Shown here: in pieces, positions 1 through 5,290 of the stretch | Position numbering within the stretch: position 1 is the stretch's first letter | Layout: every line of letters starts with the position of its first letter | Source of the DNA: Methylovulum sp. | GTDB taxonomy: Bacteria; Pseudomonadota; Gammaproteobacteria; Methylococcales; Methylomonadaceae | Direction of reading: 5' to 3' | Assembly: GCA_028713595.1 (NCBI GenBank) | Contig: JAQTNZ010000229.1 | Span: 1 to 5,290 of the forward strand | Length of the DNA stretch: 5,290 nt | The notes under the pieces: model-generated | Database searches by the model: none | Seen by the model: only the letters and a program-made list of their open reading frames with translations | What the model was told of the DNA's origin: nothing | Translations under genes and position numbers: made by a program

Positions 1-1862
1 AGGATAATGCCTAACAACGCCAAGGGCATTTGCCACCATACTAAGGTTAAAAAACCGCTGACTATCGAGGCGATGGCGGTGCCTAGCGCCCCTATCGCCA
101 AGCCTATCGCGGCAAAAATACCCACAGACTTGCCTACGTCAAAGGGCGGTGGGGCCGCTTCGGGTGCGGCCACCACGGCGGTGCTGCCCGCCAAGGTTTG
201 GGCTTGGGTTTCTTTATCGCGGGCACTGGCGAATTTTTCCACTTGTTCGGCCACCATTTTGCCTAGGCGTTGGTAGGGCGACCAGAACGCTTGGGCAATG
301 CTGATAGGGTGGTCGATGATTTTAACGATGCTGGCATCCCAATCGCGGCCTTGCCGGTCATAAAAAATACCGTTACGCCCGACCATCAGGTTATTGGAGT
401 CGCCTCCGGTAAAGGCGGCGGCGATGGTCATTTTTTCCTGTGTGCCAGGACGAGTACATTCGCAATAGGCCAAAAAGATCAGGCTGGAGCTGGCTAAGAC
501 GCTGTGCTTGGCGACATCGTTGACGTTAAGGCACAGCCTACAGCTTCTGCCATCTAAGAATAAGGTGCCGGCCTGAAAAATGCTGTTTGGCGCGGGCGAA
601 TAAAAATCACGGAACGATACGAAGTTGTTGAGCAAGCGGTAGAGGTCGCGGTAATAATAAATGAGCCGTTCAACCGATTCAATTGCCTCGGCCTCCCCTG
701 CCAACGCCGAATCTTTTGCCAGTAGTTTGCTTAGTTTTTGTTGGTAATGTCCGGTCAGCAGTTCTTTTAGTCGGGTTATGCCCAGTTTTTCAACCGCTTC
801 GCTGGGTTTGCTTTGTAGCCAAAGGTTATAGTCGGTAAATTTTTCGTTGACTTCTTGCCATTGTTCCCAGCTTAACTGATCGACTTTACCCAATAAGGGC
901 CGCAAAAACTGTTGTTTAAGCAAGGTTAGCTGCGCCGCCCAGGCCGGGTTTAACCCTTCCGATAACGGCAGGGGCTTATCGGCGGCGATTTTTGCCAAAG
1001 GTAAGGCGATCAGGCCAGGGTCATCCGCCGAGAGTATTTGCGGGGAAATCTGTTCATATTGGGCAACCGATGGGTTTAGCAGGTTTGCCGCTTGCGGGTC
1101 AAATTCGGCCAATTGGCAACGGGTGAAATAATCGTCAATTTTGGGCTTAAGTTGCCGGAAATTTTCTATGGCAACCAGCGGGTCGGCACCTAAGGCCAGA
1201 TTATGGGTGTACTCATTGGCTCCCACATTCCACCAATCGAGATAGGCTTGTACTTGGCTGAAAAAATCATCGGTTATTGCTTGGTTGATGCCAAGATCAC
1301 CGCAACGGTCAAGCACACCGCCCACACAGTCGAGTATGTCGGCAATGGCTTGTTGGCAAGCACGGTCATCGGCGGTTTGCACGGGGATGACACCATCGCC
1401 GTTAAACGGGGTTTTGGCGAAAATCTGGGCTATATCGGCAACATCGTCAACCGAAATTTCACTGGCTTCGGCTTTGTCAATGATTTTTAATATTTCCCGT
1501 GCCGATGCCAAAAGTTTGGCGCCTTGCGGGTGGGATTGGTCTATCGCTGCCAAGGGCAGCACGCTATGGGCTGATTTGATGTCCAACGGATTGATAAGCC
1601 GCGCCGTTGTCCATTGTAAGGCTTCGATGATTTCCGGTGCGCGGATGCGGCCATCTTTGTCGCTATCGAGCAAGGCCAATGTCCGGGGGTCAAAATGCAA
1701 GCCTTGGGTCGGGCAACTGAGCGCAGTCCACAGTTTTTGGTCCAAATCCGCCAACGCGATCAAATCTTCCGTGCGCTCCAGCTTGACTTGGTCAAAACCG
1801 CCCAAGCGCACAAATTGCCATTGGTGGGGTTTTTTATCGGCAGTCGTCTCGGTGGTTGTCAT
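1..1862 (-). CDS. EF-hand domain membrane protein of unknown function (partial, C-terminus beyond left edge)
   Basis: An uninterrupted minus-strand frame of 620 full codons begins at the ATG at 1862-1860 and leaves the window without a stop. The start is fixed by a GGAGGAG ribosome binding site six bases upstream. Residues 66-77 form a canonical EF-hand loop, DSDKDGRIRAPE, with Asp at loop positions 1, 3 and 5, Gly at 6, Ile at 8 and Glu at 12, so Ca2+ binding is likely. A degenerate loop-like NGDGVI lies at 154-159 but lacks the first acidic ligand and the final Glu. The middle (about 180-430) is soluble and helix-like, rich in Trp, Tyr and Gln. CRLC at 441-444 and CEC at 467-469 are two close Cys pairs, followed by a GRNGIFYDRQGRDWDA block at 495-510. 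An Ala/Pro-rich linker precedes hydrophobic segments from about residue 580 to the edge (IFAAIGLAIGALGTAIASIV, then LTLVWWQMPLALLGII), which should be membrane spans. No signal peptide is visible, so the bulk is probably cytoplasmic. I recognise no named family. Coding status is secure; function is not. Confidence 0.
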   Translation of the reverse strand, partial: MTTTETTADKKPHQWQFVRLGGFDQVKLERTEDLIALADLDQKLWTALSCPTQGLHFDPRTLALLDSDKDGRIRAPEIIEALQWTTARLINPLDIKSAHSVLPLAAIDQSHPQGAKLLASAREILKIIDKAEASEISVDDVADIAQIFAKTPFNGDGVIPVQTADDRACQQAIADILDCVGGVLDRCGDLGINQAITDDFFSQVQAYLDWWNVGANEYTHNLALGADPLVAIENFRQLKPKIDDYFTRCQLAEFDPQAANLLNPSVAQYEQISPQILSADDPGLIALPLAKIAADKPLPLSEGLNPAWAAQLTLLKQQFLRPLLGKVDQLSWEQWQEVNEKFTDYNLWLQSKPSEAVEKLGITRLKELLTGHYQQKLSKLLAKDSALAGEAEAIESVERLIYYYRDLYRLLNNFVSFRDFYSPAPNSIFQAGTLFLDGRSCRLCLNVNDVAKHSVLASSSLIFLAYCECTRPGTQEKMTIAAAFTGGDSNNLMVGRNGIFYDRQGRDWDASIVKIIDHPISIAQAFWSPYQRLGKMVAEQVEKFASARDKETQAQTLAGSTAVVAAPEAAPPPFDVGKSVGIFAAIGLAIGALGTAIASIVSGFLTLVWWQMPLALLGII

Positions 1863-1868
1863 TAAAAT

Positions 1869-1875
1869 CTCCTCC
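1869..1875 (-). promoter_or_regulatory. Strong ribosome binding site of the EF-hand protein gene
   Basis: Read on the minus strand this is GGAGGAG, a near-perfect anti-16S match, with six bases between it and the ATG at 1862-1860. It decides the start codon of the leftward gene and suggests efficient translation. An imperfect 12-bp palindrome, TACGTTAACATA at 1879-1890, lies immediately upstream and could be an operator, though it is too short to call. Confidence 0.85.
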
Positions 1876-1906
1876 TATTACGTTAACATACGGGGCAATA
1901 TCATCA

Positions 1907-1920
1907 GGTTTGGGGTTTGG
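1907..1920. repeat. 7-bp tandem duplication GGTTTGG x2 beside a T-rich run
   Basis: GGTTTGG occurs twice head to tail at 1907-1913 and 1914-1920 and is followed by a T-dominated stretch to about 1933. It falls in the 5' untranslated or promoter region of the leftward EF-hand gene. On that gene's strand it reads as an A-rich tract followed by CCAAACC repeats. An A-tract of this kind could bend DNA or act as an UP-like element. It may equally be a replication-slippage product without function. Confidence 0.5.
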
Positions 1921-1950
1921 TTTTTATTTTTTTGGAAACGGTATTATTGC

Positions 1951-1970
1951 CATACTCTAACATACTCTAA
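1951..1970. repeat. Perfect 10-bp tandem direct repeat (CATACTCTAA x2), possible regulator site
   Basis: CATACTCTAA is repeated exactly at 1951-1960 and 1961-1970, and on the other strand it reads TTAGAGTATG twice. A spacing of one helical turn places both copies on the same DNA face, the geometry used by dimeric response regulators and some other activators. It sits about 90 bases upstream of the EF-hand start and about 160 bases upstream of mgtA, so it could serve either divergent gene. No known regulator's consensus was recognised, so a regulatory role is inference. Confidence 0.45.
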
Positions 1971-2005
1971 TTTAGTGCTGCCCTTTTTAACAGCCATACC
2001 CATAA

Positions 2006-2032
2006 TTGACTTGTCTCATGCGGTTGTTAAAC
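2006..2032 (+). promoter_or_regulatory. Candidate sigma70-type promoter for mgtA (weak)
   Basis: TTGACT at 2006-2011 matches the -35 consensus at five of six positions. A poor -10, TTAAAC at 2027-2032, follows after 15 bases (or TAAACA at 2028-2033 after 16). An 11-bp odd palindrome, TTGTTAAACAA at 2024-2034, overlaps the -10 and could be an operator. If used, transcription would begin near 2040, just before the leader hairpin. That would leave out the start of the upstream ORF at 2018, so the two proposals compete. Confidence 0.25.
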
Positions 2033-2116
2033 AAGACGAAGGCGGGCTTAAACTTACTGGGCTGTCCATTGTCAAGTTTAGGCGCATCCGCTAGACCTAC
2101 TAATCGAGTCGCTTAA
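2018..2116 (+). CDS. Candidate 32-residue upstream ORF (possible leader peptide of mgtA)
   Basis: An ATG at 2018-2020 opens a frame of 32 codons that ends with TAA at 2114-2116, twelve bases before the mgtA ATG. The peptide begins MRLLNKTKAGLNLLGC and ends SARPTNRVA, is basic, and has seven Leu, four of them TTA codons. It spans the whole leader hairpin at 2046-2083, so a translating ribosome would melt that structure. Enterobacterial mgtA is known to be governed partly by translation of a short leader ORF (mgtL), but this peptide does not resemble the Pro-rich MgtL. There is no convincing ribosome binding site before the ATG, and a 32-codon frame can occur by chance. Treat it as a hypothesis. 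Confidence 0.2.
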   Translation: MRLLNKTKAGLNLLGCPLSSLGASARPTNRVA

Positions 2117-2121
2117 ACAAG
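2027..2121 (+). repeat. Spaced direct repeat TTAAACAAG (2027-2035 and 2113-2121)
   Basis: The same nine bases occur exactly at 2027-2035 and 2113-2121, 86 bases apart. A third partial copy, TTAAAC, is at 2048-2053 in the left arm of the leader hairpin. The first copy overlaps the candidate -10 and the second overlaps the mgtA ribosome binding site. They could be binding sites or alternative RNA pairing partners, or coincidence in a moderately A/T-rich spacer. Confidence 0.35.
2046..2083 (+). promoter_or_regulatory. Hairpin in the mgtA 5' leader
   Basis: GCTTAAACTT at 2046-2055 and AAGTTTAGGC at 2074-2083 pair over ten positions in RNA, nine Watson-Crick and one G-U, around an 18-base loop. 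The seven inner pairs, TAAACTT with AAGTTTA, are perfect. The hairpin ends 45 bases before the mgtA ATG. No U-run follows, so it is not a simple intrinsic terminator. It could be a regulatory leader structure or a DNA operator. It does not match what I know of the M-box or the enterobacterial mgtA leader, which are longer and multi-stem. Confidence 0.4.
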
Positions 2122-2122
2122 G
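2119..2122 (+). promoter_or_regulatory. Ribosome binding site of mgtA (weak)
   Basis: AAGG lies six bases before the ATG at 2129-2131. This is a short, modest Shine-Dalgarno core, clearly weaker than that of the divergent gene, which would suit a gene controlled at translation. It overlaps the second TTAAACAAG copy and lies just after the stop of the candidate upstream ORF, so translational coupling is conceivable. Confidence 0.5.
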
Positions 2123-2128
2123 CCCCTT

Positions 2129-4669
2129 ATGAGCATCTATCCCGACAAAGCCAAAAACAGCAAACCTTTCTGGCATAACCCGATTGAACAACAGTTGACG
2201 CAACTGCATAGTTCACCTCAAGGCTTGGCGCAGCAGGACGCTTTGTTGCGGCTAAAACGCAATGGGGCGAATAGGCTCAATGGCGACAACAAAATCGGGG
2301 CTTGGCGTTTGCTGTTGGGGCAATTTAAAAGCTCAATCATTTTGTTGTTATTGTTTGCGACAGGCCTCTCGTTCTATCTGAATGACCACGTTGATGCCAT
2401 TATTATCTTGACCATCATCTTAATCAGCGGCCTACTGGGCTTTTGGCAGGAAAAAGGCGCGGCGGATGCGGTGCAAAAATTGTTGGAAATGGTCGAGATC
2501 AAGATCACCGTCTTACGCGATGCGCAGCCATTGGAAATTCCGGCGGATGAACTGGTGGTCGGCGATGTGGTTAGGCTAAAATCCGGGGATGTGGTTCCGG
2601 CCGATTGCCTATTGCTGAAAACCGCTAACCTGTTTGTCGATGAAGCGGCGTTGACCGGGGAAAGTTATCCGGCGGAAAAAATCCCTGGGGTGCTCGCCGT
2701 GGACACGCCGCTGGCACAGCGCAGCAACGCCTTATGGATGGGCACGCATGTGCAAAGCGGCGGCGCGGATGCGCTGGTGGTGGCGACCGGCAAAGCCACC
2801 GAATTTGGCAAGCTGTCGGGACGGCTTAAGCTAAAAGCGCCGGAAACCGAATTTGAACGCGGTGTCCGGCGTTTTGGCTATTTGCTGATGGAAGTGACCT
2901 TGATTTTGGTGATGATTATCTTCGCAGTCAACGTCTATTTGCATAAGCCGGTGGTTGATTCCTTTCTGTTCGCGCTGGCGTTGGCGGTCGGGCTGACCCC
3001 GCAATTATTGCCCGCCATTATCAGCGTCAACCTTGCCCACGGCGCAAGGCGCATGGCGGAACATAAAGTCATCGTCAAGCAATTGGCTTCCATCGAAAAC
3101 TTAGGCAGTATGAATGTGCTGTGTTCCGACAAAACCGGCACCCTCACCGAAGGCAAAGTGCAAGTGCAGGGCATTTATGATGCGCTTGGCAACCCTTCCG
3201 AGCGCATCAGCCGTTATGCGTATCTGAACGCCATCTATGAAATGGGTTTTAACAACCCCATCGACACCGCCATCAGGGAATTTAAGCAGTTTGATCTGGA
3301 CAACAACCACAAATTGGATGAAATCCCCTACGATTTTTACCGCAAACGCCTGAGCATGTTAATCGCCGACCAAGGCGAAAACCTGTTGATCTGCAAAGGC
3401 GCGTTGACCAATGTCCTGGACGTTTGCAGCCATCTGGAACAGGCCGATGGCGGTTTGGTGGCCAAAGCTGATGCCCAAGCACAAATCCTGCAACGTTATC
3501 AGGATTACAGCCGCCAAGGTTTGCGGACATTGGGGCTGGCCTATAAACGCGTGGATCTGGCGCAAACCGGCATAGCCCCTAGTGATGAAACGGGGTTATG
3601 CTTTTTAGGTTTTTTGACGTTTTTCGACCCGCCCAAAGCCGATTGTATTGACACCATCAGCCAACTGCGGCAATTGGGGGTCACACTGAAAATCATCACT
3701 GGCGACAATCGCTTAGTGGCGGAAACCCTCAGCCAGCAATTAGGTTTTGCTGGCAGCAAGATGTTGATAGGCCCTGACATCGCCAAAATGAGCGAACGGG
3801 CGTTAATCGGGCGGGTTGCCGAGGTGGATGTGTTTGTCGAAGTTGAGCCCAACCAAAAAGAGAGCATTATCATCGCGCTGAAAAAAGCCGGTTTTGTAGT
3901 GGGTTACATGGGCGATGGCATCAATGACGTTTCGGCGTTACATGCCGCCGATGTCGGCATCTCGGTCGATAGCGCCGCCGATGTCGCCAAAGACACCGCA
4001 CAAATCGTCTTGCTGGAAAAAAACCTGCAAGTGTTGGTTGCGGGTGTTAAGGAAGGTCGCATCACTTTTGCCAACACGCTGAAATATGTGTTTATGGCGA
4101 CCAGCTCCAATTTTGGCAACATGTTCAGCATGGCGGGAGCCTCATTATTTTTGCCGTTCCTGCCGTTGTTGCCCAAACAAATATTACTGACCAATTTGCT
4201 GACCGATTTTCCCGAAATGACTATCGCCTCCGATAATATCGATGCGGAAATGGTCTCGCAACCGAAACGCTGGGACATCCATTTCATCCGTAAGTTTATG
4301 ATGACGTTTGGCATTATCAGCTCGGTGTTCGATTATATGACCTTTGCCTTATTGTTATGGTTGGAGGTGCCGGTCGAACAGTTCCGTACTGGCTGGTTTT
4401 TGGAATCGGTGGTGTCGGCGGCGCTGATTGTCTTTGTCGTGCGTAGCCGGAAACCGTTCTTTACCAGCCGACCTGGGAATTATTTGCTGGTGGCGACATT
4501 GACCGTGGTCGCCCTTACCATTAGTTTGCCTTATACGCCGCTGGCGGCGTTGATAGGCTTGCAGCCCTTACCGCTAAAATTGTTGGGGTATTTGAGCCTG
4601 ATTGTTGCTGGCTACATCACCAGCGCCGAAATAGCCAAACATGTCTTTTATCGGCTGGTGCGCGTATAG
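2129..4669 (+). CDS. mgtA: Magnesium-translocating P-type ATPase (P3B, MgtA/MgtB type)
   Basis: This 846-residue inner-membrane pump is predicted to couple ATP hydrolysis to Mg2+ import into the cytoplasm. Order: an N-terminal cytoplasmic segment; membrane helices M1-M2 (about 68-105); the actuator domain with TGES at 176-179; M3-M4 (about 251-303); phosphorylation and nucleotide domains with phospho-acceptor D334 in DKTGT, KGA from K423, DPP at 500-502, TGD at 524-526 and GDGIND at 595-600; then six C-terminal helices. M5 carries SSNFGN, and NLLTD is at 689-693 in M6. All catalytic residues are present, so it should be active. It is shorter than E. coli MgtA (898), mostly at the N-terminus. 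Differences from the enterobacterial form are TPQLLP (290-295) for TPEMLP, VS after GDGIND for AP, and DFPEMTIASDN after NLLT. I recall this variant in many non-enteric annotated Mg2+ ATPases, so it looks like a subgroup mark. Mg2+ specificity is family-based inference. Ca2+ pumps are less likely because the M5-M6 motifs are MgtA-like. Confidence 0.9.
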   Translation: MSIYPDKAKNSKPFWHNPIEQQLTQLHSSPQGLAQQDALLRLKRNGANRLNGDNKIGAWRLLLGQFKSSIILLLLFATGLSFYLNDHVDAIIILTIILISGLLGFWQEKGAADAVQKLLEMVEIKITVLRDAQPLEIPADELVVGDVVRLKSGDVVPADCLLLKTANLFVDEAALTGESYPAEKIPGVLAVDTPLAQRSNALWMGTHVQSGGADALVVATGKATEFGKLSGRLKLKAPETEFERGVRRFGYLLMEVTLILVMIIFAVNVYLHKPVVDSFLFALALAVGLTPQLLPAIISVNLAHGARRMAEHKVIVKQLASIENLGSMNVLCSDKTGTLTEGKVQVQGIYDALGNPSERISRYAYLNAIYEMGFNNPIDTAIREFKQFDLDNNHKLDEIPYDFYRKRLSMLIADQGENLLICKGALTNVLDVCSHLEQADGGLVAKADAQAQILQRYQDYSRQGLRTLGLAYKRVDLAQTGIAPSDETGLCFLGFLTFFDPPKADCIDTISQLRQLGVTLKIITGDNRLVAETLSQQLGFAGSKMLIGPDIAKMSERALIGRVAEVDVFVEVEPNQKESIIIALKKAGFVVGYMGDGINDVSALHAADVGISVDSAADVAKDTAQIVLLEKNLQVLVAGVKEGRITFANTLKYVFMATSSNFGNMFSMAGASLFLPFLPLLPKQILLTNLLTDFPEMTIASDNIDAEMVSQPKRWDIHFIRKFMMTFGIISSVFDYMTFALLLWLEVPVEQFRTGWFLESVVSAALIVFVVRSRKPFFTSRPGNYLLVATLTVVALTISLPYTPLAALIGLQPLPLKLLGYLSLIVAGYITSAEIAKHVFYRLVRV

Positions 4670-4694
4670 TCGGCCAATAAACATTATTATTTTG

Positions 4695-4708
4695 TGGAAA
4701 TAATTCCA
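4695..4708 (+). other. Small inverted repeat in the mgtA-cytochrome b spacer
   Basis: TGGAA and TTCCA form five-base arms around the loop ATAA in the 66-base spacer (4670-4735). The stem is too short and lacks a following T-run, so it is unlikely to terminate transcription. Absence of a clear terminator leaves read-through from mgtA into the cytochrome gene possible. Apart from this, the spacer is A/T-rich and featureless. Confidence 0.25.
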
Positions 4709-4735
4709 TTGCACATCACTACAGGCACATTGATT

Positions 4736-5290
4736 ATGAACTTACCAACATTAACTAAAGTTTGGGATTTACCGTTAAGAATTTTTCACTGGTTGCTGGT
4801 GATGGCGTTTATTGTCGCCTATTTCACTGAAGAAGACTGGCTGGATGTCCATGTCTGGGCGGGGTATCTGGTGTTGGCTTTACTGGTTTTTCGTCTGGTA
4901 TGGGGCTTTATCGGCAACCCTTATGCACGGTTCAGCCAGTTTTTATGCAGTCCGACCACCTCAATCGCCTATATCAAAGACCTGGTGGCGGCCAGGGCAA
5001 AACGTTATTTGGGGCATAATCCGGCGGGGGCGGCGATGATAGTCCTGCTGTTGCTTAGCCTATTGGTGACAACCCTGACCGGATTAGCGGTGTATGGGGC
5101 GGATCAGGATGCCGGCCCGTTAGCGGCGGCGATAGGGTCTGATAATGAAGCGCTTTGGGAAGAATTGCATGAGTTTTTTGCCAATTTTACTGTAGTTCTG
5201 GTCGTCCTGCATATTGCCGGAGTCGTGGCTGAAAGCCTTATCCACAAGGAAAATTTGGCTAAAGCGATGGTGCATGGCAATAAAAAACCC
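4736..5290 (+). CDS. Di-haem cytochrome b (cytochrome b561 / hydrogenase b-subunit superfamily), partial at right edge
   Basis: An open frame of 185 codons runs from ATG 4736 to the window edge without a stop. The N-terminus, with KVWDLPLRIFHW at 8-19, is typical of the bacterial cytochrome b561 / Ni-Fe hydrogenase b-type subunit superfamily (PF01292-like). Membrane segments are visible at about 16-30, 38-60 (including HVWAGYLVLALLVFRLVWGF), 99-120 and 147-166. Candidate haem-ligand histidines are H18, H39, H145 and H159, enough for two b haems. Such proteins shuttle electrons between quinol and a partner cytochrome c or redox enzyme in the cytoplasmic membrane. The partner cannot be named here; it may lie downstream. 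The ribosome binding site is weak (AGG at 4723-4725). In-frame GTG 4694, TTG 4709 and TTG 4730 are less attractive starts because family members begin close to the conserved WDLPxRxFHW motif. Same-strand spacing after mgtA is 66 bases. Confidence 0.85.
   Translation, partial: MNLPTLTKVWDLPLRIFHWLLVMAFIVAYFTEEDWLDVHVWAGYLVLALLVFRLVWGFIGNPYARFSQFLCSPTTSIAYIKDLVAARAKRYLGHNPAGAAMIVLLLLSLLVTTLTGLAVYGADQDAGPLAAAIGSDNEALWEELHEFFANFTVVLVVLHIAGVVAESLIHKENLAKAMVHGNKKP

Noticed and set aside
7..497. Plus-strand open frames at 7-276 and 270-497
   Set aside because: They lie antisense inside the long minus-strand EF-hand gene and have no family resemblance or ribosome binding sites.
1907..1933. Telomere-like or quadruplex-forming TTTGGGG motif
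   Set aside because: Only one four-G run and two GG pairs are present, too few separated G-tracts for a convincing quadruplex.
2028..2080. PhoP-box-like GTTTA elements upstream of mgtA
   Set aside because: GTTTA-type half-sites occur, but not as a same-strand pair with the required 5-base gap; the two minus-strand copies are about 20 bases apart.
2046..2083. Intrinsic terminator upstream of mgtA
   Set aside because: The stem is A/T-rich in its inner part, has a large 18-base loop and is not followed by a T-run on either strand.
1203..2094. Plus-strand open frames at 1203-1490 and 1285-2094
   Set aside because: Both are mostly antisense to the EF-hand gene. The longer one crosses that gene's start and the intergenic region with low-complexity, unrecognisable protein sequence.
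1863..2128. M-box (ykoK) Mg2+ riboswitch in front of mgtA
   Set aside because: The spacer shows a single hairpin and none of the multi-stem conserved core I associate with the M-box.
2935..4314. Minus-strand open frames within the ATPase gene, up to 136 codons
   Set aside because: They are reverse-complement shadows of a strongly conserved coding sequence, with no independent motifs or start signals.
4812..5039. Plus-strand 75-codon frame inside the cytochrome b gene
   Set aside because: It is an out-of-frame shadow. The frame starting at 4736 has the conserved histidines and membrane segments.

Overview
The window reads as chromosomal DNA of a gammaproteobacterium with roughly even base composition. 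The overall style of the three proteins suggests a methanotroph-like lineage (Methylococcales), but this is an impression from protein flavour, not a demonstrated placement. No rRNA, tRNA, CRISPR array, transposase or integrase was seen.

Left third (1-1862, minus strand): a long open frame that runs off the left edge. It encodes a protein of at least 620 residues with one textbook EF-hand calcium-binding loop near the N-terminus, a conserved-looking middle, two Cys pairs, and hydrophobic segments at the visible C-terminal end. Its start is well supported by a strong ribosome binding site. I do not recognise a named family.

Divergent intergenic region (1863-2128, 266 bases): it contains a perfect 10-bp tandem repeat, a 7-bp tandem repeat next to a T-rich run, a possible sigma70-type promoter, a 32-codon upstream ORF and a 10-bp-stem hairpin, both in the likely mgtA leader. 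Its layout is compatible with leader-level control of mgtA, but nothing here proves it.

Centre (2129-4669, plus strand): a complete magnesium-type P3B ATPase of 846 residues (mgtA). All catalytic P-type motifs are present, and membrane-segment and hinge motifs differ from the enterobacterial MgtA version.

Right end (4736-5290, plus strand): the first 185 codons of a di-haem b-type cytochrome of the cytochrome b561 / hydrogenase cytochrome b subunit superfamily, cut by the right edge. It lies 66 bases after mgtA on the same strand and could be co-transcribed, although no functional link is evident.

The three genes do not form an obvious single pathway. The loosest common theme is divalent cations: a predicted Ca2+-binding membrane protein is divergent from a Mg2+ importer. 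The least explained items are the EF-hand membrane protein and the mgtA leader with its upstream ORF and hairpin.
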